From Ilumatobacter fluminis (lineage in GTDB: Bacteria > Actinomycetota > Acidimicrobiia > Acidimicrobiales > Ilumatobacteraceae), in assembly GCF_004364865.1 (NCBI RefSeq), contig NZ_SOAU01000001.1, positions 1,240,001-1,304,000 on the forward strand: a DNA stretch of 64,000 bases. Reading direction: 5' to 3'. Below the pieces are notes generated by a model. The model had not been told where the DNA came from. It searched no databases and saw only the letters and a list, made by a program, of their open reading frames with translations. Below are positions 1 through 7,832 of this stretch, piece by piece. Each line of letters begins with the position of its first letter. Positions within the stretch are counted from its first letter, which is position 1. The position numbers were made by a program, and so were the translations under genes.

Positions 1-1392
1 CAACTCGTCGAGGTCGGCCGAGATCAGCAGGGTGGCGAGCCCGTTGGCGCGTGCTTCGCGGATGTCGCTCCACACCTCGGCCTGGGCGCCGACGTCGATG
101 CCGCGCGTGGGGTGCGCGGCGACGAGCAGGACCGGGTCACTCGTCATCTCGCGCCCGATGATCAGTTTCTGCTGGTTGCCGCCCGACAGCGCACGGGCGC
201 TGACGTCGACGCCGGGTGATCGGACGTCGAACTCCTGGCGGATCTCCTCGGTGCGTTCGCGGCTGCCGGCACGGTCGATCCAGAAACCCTTGGAGAACGG
301 CGACTTGGTCTGGTGCCCGAGTGCGGCGTTCTCCCAGAGTGCGGCGTCGAGCAGGAGACCCTCGGCGTGGCGGTCCTGGGGGACGAACCCGATGCCGGCT
401 TCACGGCGGTGCCGCACCGATGCCTTCGTGATGTCGTCGCCCATCAGACGGATGCGGCCACGGACCGGCTCCTCGGTGCCGATCAGGGCTTCGATCAGTT
501 CTGCTTGACCGTTGCCCTCGATGCCGGCGACGCCGAGGACCTCGCCGCGATGCACCTTGAGCGACACGTCGCTGACGGCCGGGCGCCCGTCGTCGTCGAG
601 CACGGTGATGCCGGTGACCTCGAGTGCGACCTCGTCGGTGACGGTCGACTCGGTGGTCTCGGGCGACGGGAGCTCGGAGCCGACCATCAGCTCGGCCAGG
701 TCGGCGGCGGTGACGGAGTCGGCGTCGACCGTCGTGACGGTCTTGCCGCGGCGGATGACCGTGATGCGGTCGGAGATCTCGAGGACCTCCTGCAGCTTGT
801 GGTCGATGAAGATGATCGTCGCGCCGCCGGCCTGGAGCTCGCGCAGGTTGCGGAACAGCTCCTCGACCTCCTGGGGCACGAGGACGGCGGTCGGCTCGTC
901 GAGGATCAGGATCTTGGCGCCGCGGAACAGCACCTTGATGATCTCGACGCGCTGCTTCTCGCCGACCTCGAGCGTCTCGACGAGGTCGTTCGGGTCGACG
1001 GTGAGCCCGTAGGCCTCGCCGACCTCGCGGAGGTGGCGCTCGGCCTCGGCCTGGTCGATGACGCCGTACTTGGCGGGCTCCGAGCCGAGGATCACGTTCT
1101 CGAGCACCGTCATCTGATCGGCCAGCATGAAGTGCTGGTGCACCATGCCGATGCCTTGTTCGATCGCATCGGTCGGGGAGGAGAAGTGGACCTCCTGCCC
1201 GTTGATTTTCATGACGCCCTCGTCGGCGGGCTGCATGCCGTACAGGATCTTCATCAGCGTCGATTTGCCGGCGCCGTTCTCACCGCAGATCGCGTGGATC
1301 TCGCCGGGTTCGACGCGCAGGTTGACGTCGTCGTTGGCGATGACGCCGGGGAACCGTTTCGTGATGCCGATGAGCTCGATCGCTGCCGTCAT
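1..1392 (-). CDS. BMP-type sugar/nucleoside ABC transporter ATPase, double NBD (3' end outside window)
   Basis: Energises uptake of nucleosides or simple sugars at the cytoplasmic face of the membrane, together with the BMP lipoprotein upstream at 1540-2691. Reading back from ATG at 1392 gives 464 uninterrupted codons. The first nucleotide-binding domain has Walker A GENGAGKST near residue 40, signature VGEKQRVEI and Walker B ILILDEPTAVL. The second has signature LSGGNQQKLIIGREM and the degenerate Walker B region PTRGVDVGAQ, as in RbsA/YufO proteins. Family members are about 510 residues, so roughly 50 residues and the stop lie beyond the edge. The permease genes are presumably further left. 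The substrate is inferred only from the BMP partner. Confidence 0.93.
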   Translation of the reverse strand, partial: MTAAIELIGITKRFPGVIANDDVNLRVEPGEIHAICGENGAGKSTLMKILYGMQPADEGVMKINGQEVHFSSPTDAIEQGIGMVHQHFMLADQMTVLENVILGSEPAKYGVIDQAEAERHLREVGEAYGLTVDPNDLVETLEVGEKQRVEIIKVLFRGAKILILDEPTAVLVPQEVEELFRNLRELQAGGATIIFIDHKLQEVLEISDRITVIRRGKTVTTVDADSVTAADLAELMVGSELPSPETTESTVTDEVALEVTGITVLDDDGRPAVSDVSLKVHRGEVLGVAGIEGNGQAELIEALIGTEEPVRGRIRLMGDDITKASVRHRREAGIGFVPQDRHAEGLLLDAALWENAALGHQTKSPFSKGFWIDRAGSRERTEEIRQEFDVRSPGVDVSARALSGGNQQKLIIGREMTSDPVLLVAAHPTRGIDVGAQAEVWSDIREARANGLATLLISADLDEL

Positions 1393-1451
1393 GCGGCGCC
1401 TCCTCCTGTCACACGCTCGTCAACCGATCCGGGTGTCGTCGGATCGGGTCG

Positions 1452-1496
1452 AAAAACGACGGAGCGGAGGCCGAACATAGTCGACCTCCGCTCCGT
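1452..1496 (-). terminator. Intrinsic terminator between BMP lipoprotein and ABC ATPase genes
   Basis: A perfect 12-bp inverted repeat (ACGGAGCGGAGG at 1459-1470, CCTCCGCTCCGT at 1485-1496) with a 14-nt loop is followed on the minus strand by GTCGTTTTTC. This is a classic intrinsic terminator after the lipoprotein gene and before the ATPase start at 1392. Partial read-through would explain higher expression of the binding protein than of the ATPase. Confidence 0.8.
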
Positions 1497-1539
1497 TCCT
1501 TGATTTTCGACGACCGGCTTCAGCCGGCGTCAGGCCGGG

Positions 1540-2691
1540 TCAGCCTGCCGGGGTCGTGGGGACCTCGATGGTGCCGTCGATGATCTGGGCCTTGAAGTCC
1601 TCGATCTGGGTGATCTGCTCCTCGGAGAGGAAGTCACCCGACGTCGAGTAGCCGACGCCGTCGACCGAGAGGTCGTAGACCGTGTTGCCGGCGGCGAAGG
1701 TGCCGTCCTGCTGGGCCTTGGTGATCTCGAAGACGGCCGTGTCGACCCGCTTCAGCATCGAGGTGAGGATGTACTCCTGGACCTCGGGGGCAGCGGTCAG
1801 GTACTGGTCGCTGTCGACACCGATCGCCCACACCTTCGAGCCCGACGACTCGGACTGCTCGGCGGCGGCCTCGAAGAGGCCGGCGCCGGAACCGCCGGCT
1901 GCGTGGTAGATCACGTCAGCGCCCTGGTCGTACATGGCGAGAGCGATCTCGCGGGCACGGTCGGGGGCGGTGAAGCCGTCGAAGTCGGGGGCCTGGGTGA
2001 TGTACTGCGAGATGACCGTGATCTCGGGATCGACGGCCTTGACGCCCTCGATGAACCCGGCCTCGAACTTCTCGATCAGGCCGAAGCCACCGACGCCGCC
2101 GATGAAGCCGACGGTGCCGCTCTCGCTGTTGAGTGCCGCAGCGGCACCCACGAGGAACGACCCCTGCTCTTCGGCGAAGGTCAGACCGGCGCAGTTGTCG
2201 CACACCGGCACGCCACCGTTGTCGAAGTCGAGCATGGCGTCGTCGACGACGGCGAAGTTGGTGTCGGGGTTCTCGGCCGACACCGTGGCGACGTCGCCGG
2301 CGAAGAGGAATCCGACGCCGATGACGAGGGCGCTCTGGTCGGCCTGGAGCTGGAGCAGCTCGGCGCGGTTCGAACCGTCGACGTTGGGCTCGGCCTCGGT
2401 GAAGGTGATGCCCAGTTCGGACTCGGCACGGTCGATGCCTTCGGCGGCCGAGTCGTTGAACGACTGGTCGCCGCGGCCACCGATGTCGTAGGTGAGGCCG
2501 ACGTTGAACGACTCACCGGCGGGCTCCTCCGAGGGCTCCTCGGCGGGCTCTTCGGCGTCGTCCGAGGGCTCTTCGGCGGGCTCTTCGGCGTCGTCCGCGG
2601 GCTCGTCAGCGGTGTCGTCGTCGTCGCCGCAGGCGGCGAGGACGAGCGAGGCAGCGAGACCGGCGGCAAGCAGGCGCTTGCTCTTGATCAT
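1540..2691 (-). CDS. BMP-family ABC transporter substrate-binding lipoprotein
   Basis: Extracytoplasmic binding protein of the BMP/PnrA (Med) family, which delivers purine nucleosides or related ligands to an RbsA/YufO-type importer. The 383-residue product starts with a lipoprotein signal (MIKSKRLLAAGLAASLVLAAC, lipobox Cys at 21). A roughly 40-residue linker of near-identical acidic EEPAEEPS-type repeats follows, then the BMP domain with the motifs GRGDQSFNDSAAEG and a Gly-rich FIGGVGGFG segment. The linker probably holds the domain off the membrane. The ATPase gene follows on the same strand behind an intrinsic terminator. Family assignment is secure; the ligand is not. Confidence 0.92.
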   Translation of the reverse strand: MIKSKRLLAAGLAASLVLAACGDDDDTADEPADDAEEPAEEPSDDAEEPAEEPSEEPAGESFNVGLTYDIGGRGDQSFNDSAAEGIDRAESELGITFTEAEPNVDGSNRAELLQLQADQSALVIGVGFLFAGDVATVSAENPDTNFAVVDDAMLDFDNGGVPVCDNCAGLTFAEEQGSFLVGAAAALNSESGTVGFIGGVGGFGLIEKFEAGFIEGVKAVDPEITVISQYITQAPDFDGFTAPDRAREIALAMYDQGADVIYHAAGGSGAGLFEAAAEQSESSGSKVWAIGVDSDQYLTAAPEVQEYILTSMLKRVDTAVFEITKAQQDGTFAAGNTVYDLSVDGVGYSTSGDFLSEEQITQIEDFKAQIIDGTIEVPTTPAG

Positions 2692-2736
2692 GTTCTCCCC
2701 CTTCTCGGGATATTTCGGTGCTGGGTATCAGCACAT

Positions 2737-2748
2737 GTTCACGTGAAC
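2737..2748. promoter_or_regulatory. Perfect 12-bp palindrome upstream of the BMP lipoprotein gene
   Basis: GTTCACGTGAAC is a perfect palindrome 46 bp upstream of the lipoprotein start (2691), in the 171-bp space shared with the divergent crotonase gene at 2863. Position and symmetry suit an operator for a dimeric repressor. No regulator gene is adjacent, so this is only a candidate. Confidence 0.3.
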
Positions 2749-2862
2749 GGCGAAAGGTTACCCGCTGGTTCGCCGGCGCCGTGCCGTCCTTCGTGAACGC
2801 AGATGAACGTCGTGCGCTCCGCCGATCCAGCGGTCGGACCCCGGGTTTGTCAGACTGCACGC

Positions 2863-3624
2863 ATGTCGATCGTGCTGACCAACATCAACGAGGGTGTCGC
2901 GACCCTGACGCTCAACAACCCCGACGAGCGCAACACCATGACCGCCGAGATGGTGTCGGCGATCGTCGAGTCGATGGACGCCTTCGAGGCCGACGAGTCG
3001 GTCGGTGCGGTCGTCGTCACCGGGGCCGGCTCGGCGTTCTGCGCCGGCGCCAACCTCGGCAACCTCCAGACGGCCACCCGCGAGAGCCTCGGCAACGTGT
3101 ACGAGGGTTTCCTCCGGATCGCTCGCAGCCCCCTGCCGACGCTCGCCGCCGTGAACGGTCCCGCGGTCGGCGCCGGTATGAACCTGGCACTCGGCTGCGA
3201 CGTTCGCATCGCTGCCCAGCGCGCCCGCTTCGACACGCGATTCCTCCAGATCGGTCTCCACCCGGGCGGGGGACACACCTGGATGCAGCGCCGCATTGTC
3301 GGTCCGCAATCGGCGATGGCGGCTGTCGTCTTCAGCCAGGTCCTCGACGGGCCCGAGGCCGAGCGCGTCGGACTCGCCTACAAGTGCGTCCCCGACGACG
3401 AGTTGCTCACGGCGGCACACGAGTTCGCCCGGGGGGCGGCGACGGCGCCTCGCGAACTGGCGATCCTCACCAAGCGCACGATCCAGGACATGGCCGACAT
3501 CGACACTCACCGCGACGCCGTCCAGCGCGAGTTCGACCCGCAGCTCTGGACCGTCAAGCAGCCGTGGTTCGAGGAGCGCATCGCCGCGCTGAAGGCGAAG
3601 ATCTCGTCGAAGAAGACGTCCTGA
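2863..3624 (+). CDS. Enoyl-CoA hydratase/isomerase (crotonase) family protein
   Basis: A 253-residue crotonase-fold protein acting on acyl-CoA thioesters in the cytoplasm. The ATG at 2863 begins MSIVLTNINEG, the family's usual first strand; an in-frame ATG 60 bp upstream adds only unrelated residues. The oxyanion-hole segments GAGSAFCAGANLGNL (about residues 57-71) and NGPAVGAGMNLALGCDVRIA (about 100-120) are intact. In the next motif, where hydratases have the catalytic Glu of QPExxLG, this protein reads TRFLQIGLHPGGG, so that acid is replaced by Phe. Hydratase activity is therefore doubtful; isomerase or another crotonase chemistry is more likely. It stands alone, divergent from the BMP gene. 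Confidence 0.88.
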   Translation: MSIVLTNINEGVATLTLNNPDERNTMTAEMVSAIVESMDAFEADESVGAVVVTGAGSAFCAGANLGNLQTATRESLGNVYEGFLRIARSPLPTLAAVNGPAVGAGMNLALGCDVRIAAQRARFDTRFLQIGLHPGGGHTWMQRRIVGPQSAMAAVVFSQVLDGPEAERVGLAYKCVPDDELLTAAHEFARGAATAPRELAILTKRTIQDMADIDTHRDAVQREFDPQLWTVKQPWFEERIAALKAKISSKKTS

Positions 3625-3667
3625 CGGCGAGGCGGTCGCGACGTGCGGCCGCCTGCCGGTCGACCCG

Positions 3668-6439
3668 TCAGATCAGCGGCTTGCCCATGCGCTTGCGGGC
3701 GAGGTTCCGGACCGGCGTCCGGACTTTCTCGACCGCGAGATAGAACACGGGGAAGGCGAACAGCACCAGGATCGTCGAGCTGACGAGGCCACCGATGAGG
3801 GTGAACCCGAGCGACTCCCAGAAGGGGTCGCTCAGCGCGAGCGGGGTGAGGCCGACGACCGTCGTGATCGTCGTGGCGACCAGGGGGCGGAACCGGCGCT
3901 CGACGGCTTCACCGATTGCCAGCCCGGGCCGGAGGCCGCGACGACGGGCCTGGTTGGCAGCGTCGACGAGGAGGATCGTGTTGTTGACGACCACGCCGAT
4001 GAGGGCGATGAAGCCGACGCCGACGAAGAAGCTGATCGGGTTGTCGCTCAGACTCAGCGCCGTGAACACGCCGAGGAAGCTGAACGGCACGGCCAGGAAG
4101 ATCAGCAGCGGCTGCACGATCGAGCGGAACTGCACCACCAATAGGACGAGCATCAGTACCAGCGCGACGATCATCGCCTGACCGAGCGACGCGAAGTCGT
4201 CCTGGTTGTCCGACTCCTGCCCGTAGTCGAACTGGATGGCGTCGGCGGGCAACCCGAGCGCCGCGAGTTCGGCCTCGCCGTACAGGTCGCCGACGAGCTG
4301 TTCGGTGGCATCGAGGTTGTTCGTCAGGTCGTCGTTCGAGAACTGGGCGCGGACCTCGATCTGTCGGTTTCCGTCGACCCGGTAGATCTGGCCGTCGGTC
4401 GACACGATCGCGTCGACGATGACGGTGTCGTCGCCCGTCGCCTTGTCGAGTTCGGCGCCGACGAGTTGTTCGCGTAGGTCGTTCGCGAGTTGCTGGCCGG
4501 CGTCGACGGTCGAGCCGTCGACGTCGATCTGGGCGGCGAACGGGAACTCCTCCACCGGTGGGCCTTGCTCGAGCGGTGTCACCGTCACGCGGATGCCCTC
4601 GACGGCCTCCAGCCGGCTCTCGATCTCCTCGACGAAGGTCGGCGCCGTCGTCTCCCGCTCGTCGAACGGGGTGAGCTCGACGATCGAGAGCAGCTGGCGT
4701 TCGTTCGCGTTGATGTACTGCGACGAGACAAGATCGTCACCGAGCACGTCGACGACGATCGCGTCGACCTCGCCGGCGATCTCCTGTGCCTCCTCGATCG
4801 TCGTGCCGGCGTCGTAGTCGGCGGTGACGAACATCGCGTTGGCGTCGTCGGTCGGCGGGAAGATGTTGAACCCGAGCGTGGCGGCGACCTGGAACGACCC
4901 GACGATCATCGCCAGGGCGCCGACGAAGATGCCGATCCCGACGCCGATGCCCTTGGCGCCGTGGCTCGACGGGTACTCGGCGAGTCGGCCGAGACCACGT
5001 GCCGCGGCCTCCTCGGCGCGGATGATCGGGTTGTGGGGGTGCTTGCCGCGCAGGAAGAACGGCTTGCTCAACGCCGAGATGAACACGATCGAGAACAGGA
5101 ACGAGAGCAGCAGTGTCACGATGACGGTGATCGGGATGGCCCGGATGAACTCGCCGAGCACCCCGCCGACGAACGCCAGCGGGGCGAACACGAGCACGGT
5201 CGTGAGGGTGCCGGCGAACGACGCCGACCCGACCCGGTTGATGGCGGTTCGCACGACGCCGATCGGGTCGTCGGATTCGCCGCGATTGGCGTCGATCGCC
5301 TCGCTGATCACGATCGCGTCGTCGACCAGCAGACCGAGGGTCAGGATGAGACCGAACAGGGTGATCGTGTTGAGCGAGTAGCCGATCAGCCACAGTGCGC
5401 CGAGGGCCGCCATCATCACCGTGGCCATGAACAGCGCCGTCACCACCGACACGCGCCAACCGATCAACAACAGGCTGACGATCGCCACGGCGATCAGCCC
5501 CTGCAGGAGGTTGCGGGTGAGCGAGCTGATCTGGGTGCGGATGTCCTCGGCGAAGTCGGCGGTGACCGCGGCGCGGTAGCCGTCGCTCAGGACGGTTTCG
5601 TCCTCGAGCAGGCCGTTGATCTCGTCACTGAATGCGAGCAAGTCGAGATCGGTGTCGTCGGCGCGCACGACGCCGAGCGCGATGGCCTCGTCGTAGCGGC
5701 CGGTCTCGGCGAACGCGACGCGGACGAAGCGGGTCCGTCGGATCTCCTCCTCGCCGGTGGCCGGGTTCACCCCTTCGGTCAGCAGTTCGCGGACATCGAC
5801 GCGTTCGACGCCGTCGCCGGTCTCGAGGTACGTTTCGAGCTCGGCCGCCTCGGCCTCGAGTTGCTCCGGTGTGGCGTCGTCGGGGCCGCTGATCGTGACC
5901 AGCAGGTCGTACACCTCGATGAACTTGGTGGCATCGATCTCGCGGACGACCACGTCGGCCTCGCTCGGGAGGTCGACGGAGTCGTTGACGTCGGTCAGGA
6001 TGGCGGCGCCTTCCGGCGAACTGAAGTCGTCGGTGAACTCGACGACGACGGCGAACGAGTTGGCGGTCGAGAAGGTCTGGACCTGCTCGACACCGTCGAC
6101 GGCCGAGTAGGCGTCGGTGAGCGGCACGGCGACGTCCGAGTCGACGACCTCGTTGTCGTCGACGAAGTAGTTGCCGTCGACGACGACGATCGGGAGGTTG
6201 ACCGGTGGGAACCCTTCACGACGCAGGCCACCGCCGTACGCGAAGAGCCCGATCGCCACAACGACGCCCCAGATGATGAGGGTCACTTTCCAGTGCTCGG
6301 CCGAGGCGACGGCGAGCTTGGTCAACGGTGACCGGTTACGGGTCGCATCGTCGGTGTCGGGATGGGTGTCCGTACGAGCGGGCCGATTGGACTCGGGGCG
6401 TTCGTGAGCGTCGTGGGAGGCGTCGACGTCGGAGGTCAT
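3668..6439 (-). CDS. RND-family efflux transporter permease (AcrB/HAE1-like)
   Basis: Proton-driven exporter of the resistance-nodulation-division superfamily in the cytoplasmic membrane. The ATG at 6439 gives 923 residues; longer frames add only Arg-rich non-family sequence. A charged 45-residue N-terminus precedes TM1 (KVTLIIWGVVVAIGLFAYGGG). A large extracytoplasmic loop, a cluster of helices with LGLLVDDAIVISEAID (the acidic proton-relay helix), a second loop and a C-terminal helix set with GVVVNNTILLVDAANQARR follow. It is about 100 residues shorter than AcrB, as expected for proteins lacking a TolC docking region. No periplasmic adaptor gene is adjacent. Substrate unknown. Confidence 0.9.
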   Translation of the reverse strand: MTSDVDASHDAHERPESNRPARTDTHPDTDDATRNRSPLTKLAVASAEHWKVTLIIWGVVVAIGLFAYGGGLRREGFPPVNLPIVVVDGNYFVDDNEVVDSDVAVPLTDAYSAVDGVEQVQTFSTANSFAVVVEFTDDFSSPEGAAILTDVNDSVDLPSEADVVVREIDATKFIEVYDLLVTISGPDDATPEQLEAEAAELETYLETGDGVERVDVRELLTEGVNPATGEEEIRRTRFVRVAFAETGRYDEAIALGVVRADDTDLDLLAFSDEINGLLEDETVLSDGYRAAVTADFAEDIRTQISSLTRNLLQGLIAVAIVSLLLIGWRVSVVTALFMATVMMAALGALWLIGYSLNTITLFGLILTLGLLVDDAIVISEAIDANRGESDDPIGVVRTAINRVGSASFAGTLTTVLVFAPLAFVGGVLGEFIRAIPITVIVTLLLSFLFSIVFISALSKPFFLRGKHPHNPIIRAEEAAARGLGRLAEYPSSHGAKGIGVGIGIFVGALAMIVGSFQVAATLGFNIFPPTDDANAMFVTADYDAGTTIEEAQEIAGEVDAIVVDVLGDDLVSSQYINANERQLLSIVELTPFDERETTAPTFVEEIESRLEAVEGIRVTVTPLEQGPPVEEFPFAAQIDVDGSTVDAGQQLANDLREQLVGAELDKATGDDTVIVDAIVSTDGQIYRVDGNRQIEVRAQFSNDDLTNNLDATEQLVGDLYGEAELAALGLPADAIQFDYGQESDNQDDFASLGQAMIVALVLMLVLLVVQFRSIVQPLLIFLAVPFSFLGVFTALSLSDNPISFFVGVGFIALIGVVVNNTILLVDAANQARRRGLRPGLAIGEAVERRFRPLVATTITTVVGLTPLALSDPFWESLGFTLIGGLVSSTILVLFAFPVFYLAVEKVRTPVRNLARKRMGKPLI

Positions 6440-6775
6440 CGTGGGGACGCTACCGATGCGTCGAGGGCGGGTCGTCCGCCGCAAGAACGATGGTCGGTCG
6501 CCGTGAGGACGACGCCGGAGGCGGCCTGGGGGATCGCAGGATGCACGACCGGTACTGCGGGACGAGCCTCCCGTTCGGATGCGGCAGCCTCGAAGCGGCT
6601 GCGCGCTCATCGCGCCCGACGATGCGCTGAACGCGCGCAGACGGCCCGGATCGGAAATCGCGCAGAACTGTTACCGAAGTCCCTTTTCCCGCACGTAACC
6701 CGCGATCTATGGTGAGTTCACGTGGGAGGGACACCCACTCCCACGGCTACTACGGACCGCAAGGAGGTAGCCCAG
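6440..6775. other. 336-bp divergent intergenic region
   Basis: This region lies between the divergent RND gene and the small basic protein gene. No frame here looks like a real protein. Near the right end GTGGGAG (6722-6728) pairs with CTCCCAC (6738-6744), a possible leader hairpin upstream of the AAGGAGG ribosome-binding site at 6761-6767. Promoters for both genes must lie here, but none is clear enough to mark. Confidence 0.5.
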
Positions 6776-7099
6776 ATGAGCCAGCGTCACCGCACCAGCG
6801 AGGTGCAGATGCCGCCCAAACAGGAGCTGAAAGCCCACGCTCACAGCGAACGGCAACGGATCCAGATGGAGCTCAATCAGGTAGCGCAGGAGGTGAGCGC
6901 CGGACTCGATCCAGAGGATCTGCACGAGCCCGGCACGGCGTGGAAGCCGCTCCACCACCATGACGCCGATGTCGCCAAGGAGAAGGTTGCGAAGCAACGC
7001 AAGCGCAACCGGCGACACTGGAAGACCAAGATGTGGAAGCGGCGCACGAAGATGCGCCAGGAGAAAGCCGAAGCGTTCCGCTTGGCGGGAGAAAACTGA
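6776..7099 (+). CDS. Small, highly basic hypothetical protein
   Basis: A 107-residue protein that I do not recognise. The start is decided by a strong AAGGAGG at 6761-6767, eight bases before ATG 6776. The first half is hydrophilic and Gln/Glu-rich (MPPKQELKAHAHSERQRIQM), with a predicted helix. The C-terminal third is dominated by Lys and Arg (EKVAKQRKRNRRHWKTKMWK, then RRTKMRQEKAEAFRLAGEN). Such a tail suggests nucleic-acid or ribosome binding. There is no signal peptide or membrane segment. It is transcribed alone and ends in a strong hairpin, so a dedicated, well-translated mRNA is likely. Confidence 0.72.
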   Translation: MSQRHRTSEVQMPPKQELKAHAHSERQRIQMELNQVAQEVSAGLDPEDLHEPGTAWKPLHHHDADVAKEKVAKQRKRNRRHWKTKMWKRRTKMRQEKAEAFRLAGEN

Positions 7100-7111
7100 T
7101 CTGACCCGAAC

Positions 7112-7145
7112 GGGGGCCGGCCGCAGGGCCGGCCCCCGGTCGTTT
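7112..7145 (+). terminator. GC-rich terminator hairpin
   Basis: GGGGGCCGGCC (7112-7122) and GGCCGGCCCCC (7127-7137) form an 11-bp stem with a four-base loop, 12 bp after the stop of the small basic protein gene. The tail GGTCGTTTCCC is only weakly T-rich. It also separates the convergent GNAT gene. Confidence 0.65.
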
Positions 7146-7193
7146 CCCGTCGCACTGTCGCCAAGGGCGTCGCAGCGATCTGCGTGACCGGCG

Positions 7194-7832
7194 TCAGCCG
7201 GACACCCAGGCAGCGAGCAGCTCGTCGCGGCGCGCCGTCCACTCTTCGACGGTGATGCCGTAGCGGACGTGGTCTTCCCAGACCCCGTTGATCTCGAGGA
7301 AGCGCAACGCCACGCCTTCTTCGCGGATGTCGAGCTTCTCCATCACCCGACGGCTGTTGGTGTTGCGCGGCACGATGCAGATCTCCAACCGGTGCAGGTG
7401 GAGTTCCTCGAACGCGTAGCGCGCGACGACGACGACCGCCTCGGCGATGTAGCTGCGCCCGGCGCGTGCCTCGTCGATCCAGTAGCCGATCGTGGCGCTC
7501 TGGAGCGCCCCACGGGTCACGTTGTTGATGTTGACCTCGCCGGCCAGCCGCTGATCGACGAAGACGCCGAACGGGTAGGCGTGATCGGCGGCGCGCTCGC
7601 GCTCTCGCGCCGTGCAGCGGTGTTCGAACGCCGACCGGTCGCGTGTCGGGTCGGCCGAGGCCGCCGGTCGCTTCGGTTCCCACGGCACGAGCCAGTGCTC
7701 GTTGCGGGTCCGCACCTCGTTCCACTCCGGGAAGTCACCGGCGACGATCGGTCGGAGCATGATCCGCTTGCCGTAGAGCCGGGGCGAGGGCTGACGGCGG
7801 AACAGCGACGACGGATGTCGCACGATGCTCAC
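7194..7832 (-). CDS. GNAT-family N-acetyltransferase (RimJ/RimL-like)
   Basis: A 212-residue acetyl-CoA-dependent acetyltransferase of the RimJ/RimL type, which usually modifies protein N-termini or amino groups. The GTG at 7832 overlaps the stop of the upstream DUF501 gene in GTGA, so translation is coupled. Typical features are LYGKRIMLRPIVAGDFPEW (first strand and helix), the GEVNINNV strand, IGYWIDEARAGRSYIAEAV (acetyl-CoA pyrophosphate loop region) and LHRLEICIVPRNTNSRRVME with the Asn-Ser that binds CoA. It is the last gene of the MobA-like/CoxG/DUF501 set. Its substrate is unknown. Confidence 0.88.
   Translation of the reverse strand: MSIVRHPSSLFRRQPSPRLYGKRIMLRPIVAGDFPEWNEVRTRNEHWLVPWEPKRPAASADPTRDRSAFEHRCTARERERAADHAYPFGVFVDQRLAGEVNINNVTRGALQSATIGYWIDEARAGRSYIAEAVVVVARYAFEELHLHRLEICIVPRNTNSRRVMEKLDIREEGVALRFLEINGVWEDHVRYGITVEEWTARRDELLAAWVSG

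Noticed and set aside
1540-2691. Acidic EEPAEEPS repeats as a tandem-repeat mobile element
   Set aside because: They are an in-frame low-complexity linker of a lipoprotein, and the unrelated lipoprotein at 17501 has an analogous one.
4490-6331. A 613-codon plus-strand open frame opposite the RND gene
   Set aside because: Shadow of the RND transporter; composition is Asp/Arg/Val-rich with no recognisable motif.
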